From Candidatus Saccharibacteria bacterium RIFCSPHIGHO2_12_FULL_44_22 (GTDB lineage Bacteria; Patescibacteriota; Saccharimonadia; Saccharimonadales; Saccharimonadaceae), in the NCBI GenBank assembly GCA_001790515.1, contig MGCS01000011.1, positions 1-64,000 on the forward strand: a DNA stretch of 64,000 bases, written 5' to 3'. Of the stretch, positions 34,425 through 42,574 are shown piece after piece. The notes under the pieces were generated by a model. The model was not told the DNA's origin. It did not search any database and saw nothing but the letters and a program-made list of their open reading frames with translations. The translations under genes and the position numbers were made by a program. The first letter of the stretch is position 1, and every line of letters starts with the position of its first letter.

Positions 34425-35500
34425 AGTTCAGCAAGTACGTCAACGAGTCGGTTAATGTCGTCGTCGGTTGTATAAGCGTGCATACTAACGCGCACTACAT
34501 CTCTATCGACAACGTCGCCGTCGACACAATGATCCCCCGCCCGCACGTTGATATGGTGGTCATTTAATATCATGGCAATATCTTGTGATCCATAGCCTTC
34601 AATTTTGAACGAAACGATGCCAACATTTCGACAGCGATAGTCGGAATGCGCCATACCTTTACTGAACGTTACTCTAGCCACCCGATCATTCATTTGTTGC
34701 ACAAGCAGCGATGACTGACGCATGAGCTGAAGATCAATGGCATGAATACCTTGTTTCATAATAATTTTTGCAGCTGCACCCATTGAAACAATCGCCGGTA
34801 TCGGAACGGTATTTGGTTCGATCAGATTGCGATACTCTGAACGAATATCGCGAACATACAGCACACCCGCACCTGCTATACCGCCGATTTTTTGCGATGA
34901 AAAATAAAGCGCGTCACATTCCAGTGACGTCACATCAACGGCCATCCTGCCAATAGCTTGCGATGCGTCCACCACAATAAACGCGTTTGGCCACTTATGC
35001 CTAAGCGAAGTGAGATCATTGTCACTACCATACAGATGATGAACCAAGCTTACGAACATCATCGGAACCTGACCTTTTTTTGCCGCGATGGACGACAGAT
35101 CATACGTACCATCATACCCATAGGTAAGTGGCGTCACATGTCTGGTATCGGCAAATAATCGAATCGTACTCGTATGATCTTCGGGCGAATAGATAAAATC
35201 TTTGTATCTTTTTCCAATAACATCGTAGGTCAGTCGAGCACTATCACTTGCGCTTGTTGTAAAGAATATCTGATCTGCGGTCGCGCCGATTAATGCTGCG
35301 ATTGCCGCACGAGCGTTCGCTACGTCGCTAGTAGCATCAAATGACCAGTCGTAGCTCGCTTTGGCCGCAGCACCAACGTAGGCTGTCATAGCATGCTGCA
35401 CCGCTTGTATCACTGCTTCATGGATAGGAAACGTAGCGGATGCATCCATATGTGCAACCGAGGGATTGTCGCGAAGCACTGGGTACTGCAGCTTATCCAT
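34421..35500 (-). CDS. SufS/CsdA-like class V aminotransferase (putative cysteine desulfurase)
   Basis: Start at 35500 (ATG), overlapping the fusion gene by 8 nt; longer frames run through that gene. 359 residues. PLP Lys in YFSSQKIGGIAGAG (His before Lys, usual in SufS, is Gln). VDASQAIGRM holds the PLP Asp. VRAGDHCVDG matches the loop with the active-site Cys of group II desulfurases. It would draw sulfur from cysteine as a persulfide. No SufE/SufU partner is beside it; the rhodanese domain of the neighbour could accept the sulfur. Some key residues differ, so another PLP reaction is possible. Confidence 0.75.
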   Translation of the reverse strand: MDKLQYPVLRDNPSVAHMDASATFPIHEAVIQAVQHAMTAYVGAAAKASYDWSFDATSDVANARAAIAALIGATADQIFFTTSASDSARLTYDVIGKRYKDFIYSPEDHTSTIRLFADTRHVTPLTYGYDGTYDLSSIAAKKGQVPMMFVSLVHHLYGSDNDLTSLRHKWPNAFIVVDASQAIGRMAVDVTSLECDALYFSSQKIGGIAGAGVLYVRDIRSEYRNLIEPNTVPIPAIVSMGAAAKIIMKQGIHAIDLQLMRQSSLLVQQMNDRVARVTFSKGMAHSDYRCRNVGIVSFKIEGYGSQDIAMILNDHHINVRAGDHCVDGDVVDRDVVRVSMHAYTTDDDINRLVDVLAEL

Positions 35501-36830
35501 CAATATCTCGCTTGCGCACCAACGGTAACCCATTCGTACGCCACGACAATAGTCCGCCCTCCAGCCCGTATGCGTCGTATCCTCGTTGGCGCAATATAGC
35601 TGCCAATATGTCACTCCGTTCGCCAATCGGACATACGAACAATAACGGCACATCACGATCAAATGGCGCACCGAGACTGAGTATTTCTCGTAACATTTCT
35701 TCTGGATAACTGATAGATCCTGGAATATGAAAGTTAGCAAACGGCTTTACGCCACGCGTGTCAATGACTAACGCGCGTGACTGCTCGATCCAATCTTGCG
35801 TTTGCGCGTTGGCCGGTTTACGAAGGGCATCTACGTCAATCGTCGTTAGATCGATTGAATAAAGGTCACTATAGGTATGTGTACCAAACAAATCAGGCTG
35901 CCGCTTCATGATATATGACATATACGGTTCGATTCTGTCACATGCGACAAAAACAAGGGATTGTTTATCGCCATTTTTTCTTGGTACATCATGCGATTGA
36001 AGGTACCGCAAAGATGCGGCAAAATTGGCGCCTGTTGTTGGTCCTGCGAGTATTCCTTCGTTCAGTACTAAATCACGCAGCGCCTCAAGCGCATCGGTTG
36101 ACGTCACCTCAAGAATATCGTTAAAATCATCTTCGTTAAATAACTCCGTTTCGAATAGCTCATTCTTTGTGCGAATGCCCGGCAAAAAATCGCTCGGGTG
36201 CGCTACAACACCAACATGTTTCGCTGCGCTACGATGAGCCTTGGCGTACTCAATCAACCCTCCGCTTGAACCGCCGGTCCCAACGCCCGTAACGACATGG
36301 TCAACGATCGAAAGATCATCATAAATCTCGGCAGCAGTTGTATGTTGGTGAATCAGCGTATTGTCTCTATTTTCATATTGCGATGTATGATGATAGCGAT
36401 CTGGACTAGCAGTAATCATAGCGTTAATCGTTGCAATAGCATTACCGCTGTCGTTTGGATCAGGGCATTCAGATCGTCCGGGTAACGAGACGATTGTCGT
36501 TCCAAAGTAGCGTAACTGCTGTTCAACTTCAGGGACTTTAATACGATTGGTGACACTCGTAAAGGGGACGCCGTGCCTCGCAGCCAGTATCTGCAGCGCC
36601 TTCGCCGTGTTCCCACTTGAACTTTCTATAATGTGCTTGTCGTGAGTCTTTAGGTCATCCATAGAGACATTCGACAATAACCCTACTGCCGTTCGGTCTT
36701 TTATTGATCCAAATGGATTGAGGTATTCTAGTTTGACATATACGTTCGTGTGAACGATCCCATAGCGCTCGGCATCAATCTGCAATAGGGGAGTATGGCC
36801 AATGATTGATTCAATTGATGTGTATATCAT
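35493..36830 (-). CDS. Cysteine synthase/CBS-like PLP enzyme fused to a rhodanese domain
   Basis: 445 residues. Part 1 (about 1-310) is a fold-II PLP enzyme: IGHTPLLQI, PLP Lys in NPFGSIKDRTA, ESSSGNTAKAL, GVGTGGSSGGL (phosphate loop) and GPTTGANFAA. Part 2 (about 340-440) is a rhodanese domain: ALVIDTRGVKPFANFHIPGS and active Cys in FVCPIGERSD. CysK-like enzymes join sulfide or another nucleophile to serine derivatives; SbnA uses the same fold to make diaminopropionate. The fused rhodanese implies persulfide handling in one chain. Overlaps the decarboxylase by 4 nt and the desulfurase by 8 nt. Confidence 0.88.
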   Translation of the reverse strand: MIYTSIESIIGHTPLLQIDAERYGIVHTNVYVKLEYLNPFGSIKDRTAVGLLSNVSMDDLKTHDKHIIESSSGNTAKALQILAARHGVPFTSVTNRIKVPEVEQQLRYFGTTIVSLPGRSECPDPNDSGNAIATINAMITASPDRYHHTSQYENRDNTLIHQHTTAAEIYDDLSIVDHVVTGVGTGGSSGGLIEYAKAHRSAAKHVGVVAHPSDFLPGIRTKNELFETELFNEDDFNDILEVTSTDALEALRDLVLNEGILAGPTTGANFAASLRYLQSHDVPRKNGDKQSLVFVACDRIEPYMSYIMKRQPDLFGTHTYSDLYSIDLTTIDVDALRKPANAQTQDWIEQSRALVIDTRGVKPFANFHIPGSISYPEEMLREILSLGAPFDRDVPLLFVCPIGERSDILAAILRQRGYDAYGLEGGLLSWRTNGLPLVRKRDIDG

Positions 36831-38212
36831 GATTCATACTCCGGTTCATAGATAGTTGTTTTGTGACGATAGACAAGTTTCGTAGGAGACGTATGTCCGA
36901 TTGCGGTCGATGTACTGAAGTGTGATCGATATGCTCCTGTGTGTGTCCACACTAATAAATCTCCGGCCATCGGCATCGTATCAAATACGATATGACGGTA
37001 CGACAGCAGATCGCTTTCTGCGCACAAATGTCCCAGCAACACACATTCAGTTTTTTTGATTTCTTGCGGAGTTCGTTGGATCAACAGAGGATCAGACAGC
37101 ACCTCATTGTTTTCAAAGCATATTTGATTTCTATGAGCATCGACCAGCACAACCTGGTGATCATCAAGCTGTCGCACTTCTATAATCTCAGCAACAACGA
37201 ATCCGGCGTCGTGAAACAGTGACGCACCAGGTTCTATCCATAGTTCTATCAAATTCTCATTCACCATTTCCGCCAGCATATGACCATCGCTATCCGTCGA
37301 TGCAAGTACCGCCCGCAACCGATCAGCACCACTCAGCTCTGCTGGTAACTCGACACCTTGTAATTGAGCTCTTGCATCGAGTCCATACGAAAAACCTTGC
37401 CACGTATGCATGCTTCCACCAGTTTTATGTGCACGCTTTAAGGTATTCTCAAACAGTTGCGCTTGTTCGTATGACAATCCGTAATTTGCTCCATAACCGC
37501 CACCAATATCGAGCACTGTTGCAGACGGAAACTGAGACTGTAAGTCGATCAAACAATCCATTGCTTTTTGTATTGCAGTAACACGTTCGGTGATTGATTG
37601 ACTATCCAGATGAAATGCGATGCCGCGTAATGTTATCTGCGGATGTCTATTTAGTATCGTAAGCGCGTCAGTAAATCCCGCCTGATCCATACCAAATCGA
37701 CTCCGCTTTGTTATCGTCTGATCATTGATCATCGTCCGCGTTAGTCGTAGCAACACTGATACCTCACCAATACAGACGGCAGTCAATCTGTCTAATTCTT
37801 CTGGGCTGTCGACAATGATCGTCGCGCGTTCCTGCACTAAATCGCGCAGGAACGATGTCGTTTTAGGCCCAGTTGCAATGATGTCGCTCGGCTCGAAACC
37901 ACACGCGACCGCATTGCGAAGTTCCCATGAGGATGCAACGTCAACGCCTCCATGACCCAGCAGTGTCGCCACTAAGCTGGGGCTATATGTCGCTTTATGA
38001 GCACCGAACAAACGCATTCGCACATTTAATTCACGGGCAACATCCATAAAATTATCACGATTTTCATGAACCATACTAGGCAACCCAACAGATAGGGGAG
38101 TAGGGTATGTGTCGACTGCGTCAAAAAGGCTGTTTTTGTCGTCTAGCGCTCGTTTCATTTCACTCAAAACCAAAGGGCGATACGTCATACTACCGCTCAT
38201 TGCTAGCTCCAC
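36827..38212 (-). CDS. Fold-III PLP decarboxylase (LysA-like)
   Basis: 461 residues. The alanine-racemase-type barrel shows the PLP Lys in FGAHKATYSPSLV, FHLDSQS, the glycine loop DIGGGYG, IEPGASL and the C-terminal active-site Cys in LGHLCAESDLL. This is the layout of diaminopimelate/ornithine/arginine decarboxylases. No lysine pathway lies nearby, so the substrate is probably a special amino acid made by the neighbouring synthase. It overlaps the ATPase gene by 23 nt; internal ATGs (38194, 38188) are possible starts. SbnH of staphyloferrin B synthesis is a comparable enzyme. Confidence 0.82.
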   Translation of the reverse strand: MELAMSGSMTYRPLVLSEMKRALDDKNSLFDAVDTYPTPLSVGLPSMVHENRDNFMDVARELNVRMRLFGAHKATYSPSLVATLLGHGGVDVASSWELRNAVACGFEPSDIIATGPKTTSFLRDLVQERATIIVDSPEELDRLTAVCIGEVSVLLRLTRTMINDQTITKRSRFGMDQAGFTDALTILNRHPQITLRGIAFHLDSQSITERVTAIQKAMDCLIDLQSQFPSATVLDIGGGYGANYGLSYEQAQLFENTLKRAHKTGGSMHTWQGFSYGLDARAQLQGVELPAELSGADRLRAVLASTDSDGHMLAEMVNENLIELWIEPGASLFHDAGFVVAEIIEVRQLDDHQVVLVDAHRNQICFENNEVLSDPLLIQRTPQEIKKTECVLLGHLCAESDLLSYRHIVFDTMPMAGDLLVWTHTGAYRSHFSTSTAIGHTSPTKLVYRHKTTIYEPEYES

Positions 38213-39158
38213 TACTGCGATATAGCGGATCGATTTGATCCTGCATACCCGAACGATATGATCCGACTACCCAGCTCTCTTGGGATATCTTTCGGTGCAG
38301 ATCAATAATATTTTTGTAGTGAACATCTTCCGACTGCTTTAGTGTCTTAGCCTTGTTGTATAATTTCTTGAACAGTTCCTGGTAGTTACTGGCGACATGT
38401 CCAAGTGATATCTTTTCACCATCAAGCCGAGCATCAACAATCTCATCGCTGACGGGTAATATTCCAAGTAGCAGCTTCGGATCAATGTTGTCTCGTAAAA
38501 AATCTCGCTGCCTATCGGTCGCTACTTGATTTCCGACAACGACCACACGATCACCAATCCCAGCCTTTACGGCCAATTCATAGAATCGCTCAAACACATG
38601 AATACCTTCACGCTCGGGTTTAACAACAAACACCAGCAAATCTTGCATATACAAACTATTACCAAATGCATCATTTCCAGCGACAGAATCAATCACAAGT
38701 AACTGCTGATTCGAAAGTTCAGCATGCGACAGCAGATTTTCGGCAATATACTGAGTACTGTGATGACAATCAATTCCTATCGATTGATCTTTATACGATC
38801 CAACTGTAAAAACATGTCCTTTATCGCCAAACGGCTGACCGTATTTTTTGGTCACATAATTATCGGCGCTTGGTGAAAACATATTAGAGCCTCGCCCAGG
38901 AGGTGTAGAATTGAGAAATTCATCTTCGAAGATTGCATCCCTCGATCCGATAAGATGCCGACGAATATCATTCGATACACTATCCTGAGATAGATCATAC
39001 TGGCCGTCTGACGTAATACCTAACACTTCCGCCGTATGACTGTTGACATCAACATCTAATAATCCGACCGTCATACCAAGACTATCCATATAAAGGGAAA
39101 ATAATGCGGAGACAGTCGTCTTGCCACTGCCACCTTTTCCAACAAATGCTATTCTCAT
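38190..39158 (-). CDS. CooC/MinD-like deviant-Walker ATPase
   Basis: Start at 39158, which begins MRIAFVGKGGSGKTTVSAL directly with the P-loop; longer frames add an unlikely Cys-rich lead. 322 residues. Deviant Walker A GKGGSGKTT, then GLLDVDVNSHTAEVLGI, and LLVIDSVAGNDAFG as switch II/Walker B. This subfamily includes CooC, which inserts nickel into carbon monoxide dehydrogenase, and MinD/Mrp-type proteins. No CxxC pair of CooC is obvious. First gene of the operon, about 30 nt from the Fur box, so a metal or cofactor-loading role is inferred. Confidence 0.82.
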   Translation of the reverse strand: MRIAFVGKGGSGKTTVSALFSLYMDSLGMTVGLLDVDVNSHTAEVLGITSDGQYDLSQDSVSNDIRRHLIGSRDAIFEDEFLNSTPPGRGSNMFSPSADNYVTKKYGQPFGDKGHVFTVGSYKDQSIGIDCHHSTQYIAENLLSHAELSNQQLLVIDSVAGNDAFGNSLYMQDLLVFVVKPEREGIHVFERFYELAVKAGIGDRVVVVGNQVATDRQRDFLRDNIDPKLLLGILPVSDEIVDARLDGEKISLGHVASNYQELFKKLYNKAKTLKQSEDVHYKNIIDLHRKISQESWVVGSYRSGMQDQIDPLYRSSGASNER

Positions 39159-39188
39159 ATATAGTAAGTATCGCAGCCCGATTTTCTT

Positions 39189-39207
39189 ATTGCAAATTTG
39201 TTGCAAT
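39189..39207. promoter_or_regulatory. Fur-family box (19 bp, palindromic)
   Basis: ATTGCAAATTTGTTGCAAT: perfect 7-bp arms ATTGCAA/TTGCAAT with a 5-nt centre, between the divergent ATPase operon and the Fur-family gene. Its left arm holds TTGCAA, usable as the -35 of the Fur promoter whose -10 TATACT is at 39215-39220. Bases 39193-39208 recur exactly upstream of the ZIP gene. Confidence 0.75.
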
Positions 39208-39226
39208 AATATGCTATACTGCACAT

Positions 39227-39643
39227 ATGCACAATGAACTCGAGACCGTTTTTGCCAAAGAAGGTTATCGCTTAACCTCACCTAGAAGGGCAGTGTTCGA
39301 TGTACTTCATGGCAGCGAATCGCCGCTTGCAATCGCAGTGATCATAAAAGCATGTCCAGATGTCGATCGCGTAAGCATCTACAGGACTCTCGAACTGTTC
39401 ACGCGTCTAGGAATCACAGAGATTATTCCATTCGGCTGGAAACAGCGCTACGAATTAACGAGCCCCTTTAAACCACACCATCACCACCTTTATTGTACGA
39501 ACTGTGGGGTACTTATCGATATACATTCTCAAAAACTTGAACAAGTTGTCGCAGCCATTGCCCGAGAGCAAGATTTTCAGCCAGCTGCACACAAATTCGA
39601 GATTACTGGTTTGTGCCGTCATTGCCAAGCAAACATTCAGTAG
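39227..39643 (+). CDS. Fur-family metalloregulator (Zur-like candidate)
   Basis: Start at 39227; TATACT ends 6 nt before it. 138 residues: winged helix (YRLTSPRRAVFDVLHGS, VDRVSIYRTLELFTRLGI) and a C-terminal metal/dimer domain with PHHHHLYCTNCG and GLCRHCQ, i.e. a structural Cys4 zinc site and regulatory histidines. It likely represses its own gene, the divergent PLP operon and the ZIP gene through the shared box. Neighbouring zinc-type transporter favours Zur, but iron or manganese cannot be excluded. Confidence 0.9.
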   Translation: MHNELETVFAKEGYRLTSPRRAVFDVLHGSESPLAIAVIIKACPDVDRVSIYRTLELFTRLGITEIIPFGWKQRYELTSPFKPHHHHLYCTNCGVLIDIHSQKLEQVVAAIAREQDFQPAAHKFEITGLCRHCQANIQ

Positions 39644-39649
39644 CAACCA

Positions 39650-40501
39650 CTAATGTGCGTGATCTTCGTCACCATGATCCTCGTGATGATCAGTTGAATG
39701 AGCCTCCTCTAAGTGACTATCGTGAGTATCATGGCCTTCATGGCCATGCAAACCAGTACTATGTAGCAACGTGACCAATCCACCAACAAAGATGATTCCA
39801 ATTACCAACATAATTGCCTGAATCGTTCCCTGCTTTTGTGGTTGTTCATGAATATCTGGGATAATGTCGCTTGCTGCAATATAGATAAAGAACCCAGCAG
39901 TCATCGCCAGAAGCGGTGCAACCTGCAGATGGCTATCCGACCCAAGTAGATACACCGTTACTGCAGCGACAAGTGTCGCGATCGCCGTAGCAACATTCGC
40001 GAGCAGCACTTTTTTGTCCTTCCAGCCACGAGACAACAGTAGCGCAAATGTACCAAGTTCTTTTGGTATTTCGTGCGCACTAACGGCTAGCGTAGTAATA
40101 ATACCCGTCACTGGACTCACGATAAATGCTGCGCCAATCGCGATGCCATCGATAGCATTATGTATCATGTCACCAAATATAATCAGACGACGTTGACTGA
40201 CGTGTGCCACCGAGCTATCGTGCTCGTGATGGTGATGAAACCAGCCGGCAAACCTTTCTAATAGGAAAAACAGCAAGAACCCACCGAGCGTCCATAGCAA
40301 CAACGTTTGCGGGTCGCCCATCTCGAATGATTCCGGCAACAAATCAAAGAATGCTGCCGCTAGCAACGCTCCCGCGCCAAACGGCATTGCAATTAATATT
40401 GCCCGGGATCGACGCTTTTTTGTCGTGAAGAGTAGTGCGCCGCCAGCAAGCGATATGCTGCTGCCGATTATAATTGCCAAAATAAGGTAGATGAGATCCA
40501 T
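39650..40501 (-). CDS. ZIP-family divalent metal transporter
   Basis: 283 residues with eight helices. HNAIDGIAIGAAF (helix 4) and SAHEIPKELGTF (helix 5) are the metal-binding signatures of the ZIP family. His-rich loops HHHHEHD (after helix 3) and the C-terminal tail with many HxxH/DHxxH units bind metal. ZIP proteins bring Zn, Fe or Mn into the cytoplasm. It ends 6 nt from the Fur gene (convergent) and carries the same box in its promoter. Confidence 0.93.
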   Translation of the reverse strand: MDLIYLILAIIIGSSISLAGGALLFTTKKRRSRAILIAMPFGAGALLAAAFFDLLPESFEMGDPQTLLLWTLGGFLLFFLLERFAGWFHHHHEHDSSVAHVSQRRLIIFGDMIHNAIDGIAIGAAFIVSPVTGIITTLAVSAHEIPKELGTFALLLSRGWKDKKVLLANVATAIATLVAAVTVYLLGSDSHLQVAPLLAMTAGFFIYIAASDIIPDIHEQPQKQGTIQAIMLVIGIIFVGGLVTLLHSTGLHGHEGHDTHDSHLEEAHSTDHHEDHGDEDHAH

Positions 40502-40543
40502 TGCATGCTTTCTGTTTAGATTATTTATAGAGTAACGTCATGA

Positions 40544-40589
40544 TGTCAATGAGACAAATTTGTTGCAATAGCATTCTTGTTTGCAACAA
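40544..40589 (-). promoter_or_regulatory. ZIP promoter with Fur-type boxes
   Basis: On the minus strand TTGACA (40544-40549) is a good -35, with an A/T-rich -10 (TAAATA) at usual distance. Directly upstream lies CAAATTTGTTGCAATA (40555-40570), identical to 16 bp of the Fur box at 39193-39208, and TGTTGCAA...TTGCAACA (40561-40587) forms a second 8-bp inverted pair. Confidence 0.7.
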
Positions 40590-40701
40590 ACACCCATACT
40601 CACCCTCCCACAACTCACAGCATCAAATAATTGATACCGCAAGTTGGGGGAGGCGGAAGGAAGAACCGACCGCCGCCACCCAGACCACATCGTTCAACGA
40701 T

Positions 40702-41004
40702 TCAGATGAAGAATGGTTCAAGAATCGCATACGCAACAGCCAGCGCGATGCCTAAGAGAAATATAACCGCACAGCGCTGCGCAGAAACACTTCCGTGGAC
40801 GAACACGTTGTACTCAGGGTCCGACAGCGTCAAGCCACCGGGACGAACGACCGGAGCGTCACGCAGACCATGACGGCCGCTAACGCACCGATGCTCCTTC
40901 AGCATCAGCTCCCTCTGCCTCTGTAACTGTTCTTCGTCGGTCAACGAGACATCGAACGACAACTCGTTTTGATCTTTGTCATAGGCACGATCGGGTACAG
41001 ACAA
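40702..41004 (-). CDS. Orphan protein with C-terminal membrane helix
   Basis: Start is uncertain: TTG 41004 with GGAAGG 7 nt before it (100 residues) or GTG 41031 (109). Charged N-terminal part (DEEQLQRQRELMLKEHRC), PVVRPGGLTLSDP, then one helix at the C-terminus, so a tail-anchored protein. Stop is TGA. Codon use is G/C-richer than neighbours, as in the other orphan genes. No family recognised. Confidence 0.5.
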   Translation of the reverse strand: MSVPDRAYDKDQNELSFDVSLTDEEQLQRQRELMLKEHRCVSGRHGLRDAPVVRPGGLTLSDPEYNVFVHGSVSAQRCAVIFLLGIALAVAYAILEPFFI

Positions 41005-41109
41005 GGTTTTTCCTTCCGCCAGTGACCGCACTGGTTGTGTGGTCGATGAAAAACATCTAAGTCGCGAAAGAAATCTGCGGCTTATGAATGCACTATATCA
41101 TAATTATGC

Positions 41110-42153
41110 TTATTTATCAATCGTTGTTTTAGCAAGTCGGCGTTTTTCAATGACGCTTGATATAATAGCCGTCACAATAAAGACCAGCCCAAGTGAGCCC
41201 GTTACCCATTCCGGTGGAGAAACGTGGTACAACTTTACCAACATGACACAGCCAAGCGCAAGGATTGCCCAGTGAGCACCATGCTCTAAATACCGATACT
41301 TCGCAAGCGTTCCTGCACGCATCAGATAAACAGTCAGTGATCGCACCCAGAATGCACCCACGCCGAGTCCCGCTACAATCAGTACGATATTTGTCGTTAT
41401 GGCGAACGCCCCGATAACACCGTCAAAACTAAATGATGCATCTAGCACTTCGAGGTACATAAATGATGCAAACGCTGCCCAACCCACCTGGTGTGTCGTA
41501 CCGCTCGTCTTCATCTTTTTATCAAACAATGTCGCCAGTGTCGACAGCCCAAACTGCAATGTAATACCTAGCAAACTAGAAATAAGAACCGTTTCTTTCA
41601 ACTTGTCTTCCACTGTAAAGTACAGAAGTGCCGCAACAAGCCCCATAACAATCAATTTGATAAAACGAATTTTTCCAGCGGCCGCAAGCACGCGTTCGAT
41701 AGGTCGCAGCCAGTGCACGATCTTGTCATGATCAAGGAAATAACTAATTCCTAGCATCAGCAGGAATGTACCACCAAATGCGTCTATAACGGGCGCTGCC
41801 TTGTACAACTCTTCGCCGTAGCGATCTGCGTCGTTCAATGCCAGATCGGTCACACTGCCAAACCCAAGCCCAGTCGCAGCCATTACAACAAATATCGGCA
41901 ACGCAAATCGCACGACAAATACCGCGATAAATATACCGATCGTTAGGAATAATGTTTGCCACAACGGGCTCATTCGTACCAGTATTCGGCTATTGATAAC
42001 CGCATTATCAAAACTAAATGTGACTTCCATGATGGCAAGGACAGTAAATAGCCATAGCGCCGCCAAACCCAGTTCGTAACCAACAAATGCTCCGATAAGT
42101 AGAGTAATAATTCCAGAAATAGCGAAGATTCGTAAGGGATGGGCTTTGTGCAT
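41110..42153 (-). CDS. DUF475/TerC-like membrane protein
   Basis: 347 residues, about nine helices. FSFDNAVINSRIL and DASFSFDGVIGAFA are the paired FxFDNA/FSFDG motifs of the TerC/DUF475 group, whose acidic residues in the membrane probably bind metal (Mn or Ca). TerC-type proteins are tied to tellurite resistance and manganese loading of exported enzymes. TACAAT (minus strand, 42062-42067 counted from the gene's 5' side as 42162-42167) lies 8 nt before the ATG, a leaderless spacing. Confidence 0.88.
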   Translation of the reverse strand: MHKAHPLRIFAISGIITLLIGAFVGYELGLAALWLFTVLAIMEVTFSFDNAVINSRILVRMSPLWQTLFLTIGIFIAVFVVRFALPIFVVMAATGLGFGSVTDLALNDADRYGEELYKAAPVIDAFGGTFLLMLGISYFLDHDKIVHWLRPIERVLAAAGKIRFIKLIVMGLVAALLYFTVEDKLKETVLISSLLGITLQFGLSTLATLFDKKMKTSGTTHQVGWAAFASFMYLEVLDASFSFDGVIGAFAITTNIVLIVAGLGVGAFWVRSLTVYLMRAGTLAKYRYLEHGAHWAILALGCVMLVKLYHVSPPEWVTGSLGLVFIVTAIISSVIEKRRLAKTTIDK

Positions 42154-42256
42154 ATTAATTTATTGTAGCAGTATATTGCCGAAATTTAGTCAGTTTCTAG
42201 TGTCATAAATCATAAAATAAAATAGACCCTACATACATAGAGTCTACGTTCATTAA

Positions 42257-42391
42257 CTAAAAAAGCGCCAGGTAAGGGTGGGCATCACCTGGCGCCGTTT
42301 TACCCTTCAACCCACCCGTGGGGCATGCGTAGTTGTCTCGATTAAACGCAGAAACTCGCTGGTTAAAGGGGTTAGTATGCATGCAATGCAT
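42257..42391 (-). ncRNA. Candidate structured small RNA (or 41-residue ORF) with intrinsic terminator
   Basis: Minus-strand unit between divergent genes. It ends in hairpin GCGCCAGGT/ACCTGGCGC (42265-42295) followed by TTTTTTAG. The 13-nt loop contains CCCACCC, fully complementary to GGGTGGG upstream (42311-42317), so a pseudoknot or an alternative stem is possible. TTGACA lies at 42392-42397, but a matching -10 is weak. The same stretch can be read as a 41-codon frame from ATG 42382 to TAG 42257-42259, with no ribosome site. RNA is favoured; both readings are unproven. Confidence 0.35.
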
Positions 42392-42574
42392 TGTCAAGCT
42401 CAATGAGCTAATCCTGAAAAGTGGAGGGTAGATTACTTTAAAGAAACATTGCACACAACCTAACATAAGTTAGAATAGGGGGTATAAGGTGCGTTTGATT
42501 GTTCTCGCAGATCAATCAATCATGTACCATATTAGCACGGATTCGACTTTGTGTCAACACATTTGGACATAATT
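42392..42574. other. Spacer upstream of dprA
   Basis: About 180 bp with no gene. It contains the TTGACA mentioned for the candidate RNA and short A/T-rich promoter-like sequence before dprA. Inverted repeat TTGATTG/CAATCAA occurs near 42494-42520. Confidence 0.3.

Noticed and set aside
40540-40755. Plus-strand frame across the ZIP operator
   Set aside because: Starts inside the Fur-type boxes and has no coding character; the opposite strand gene is better supported.
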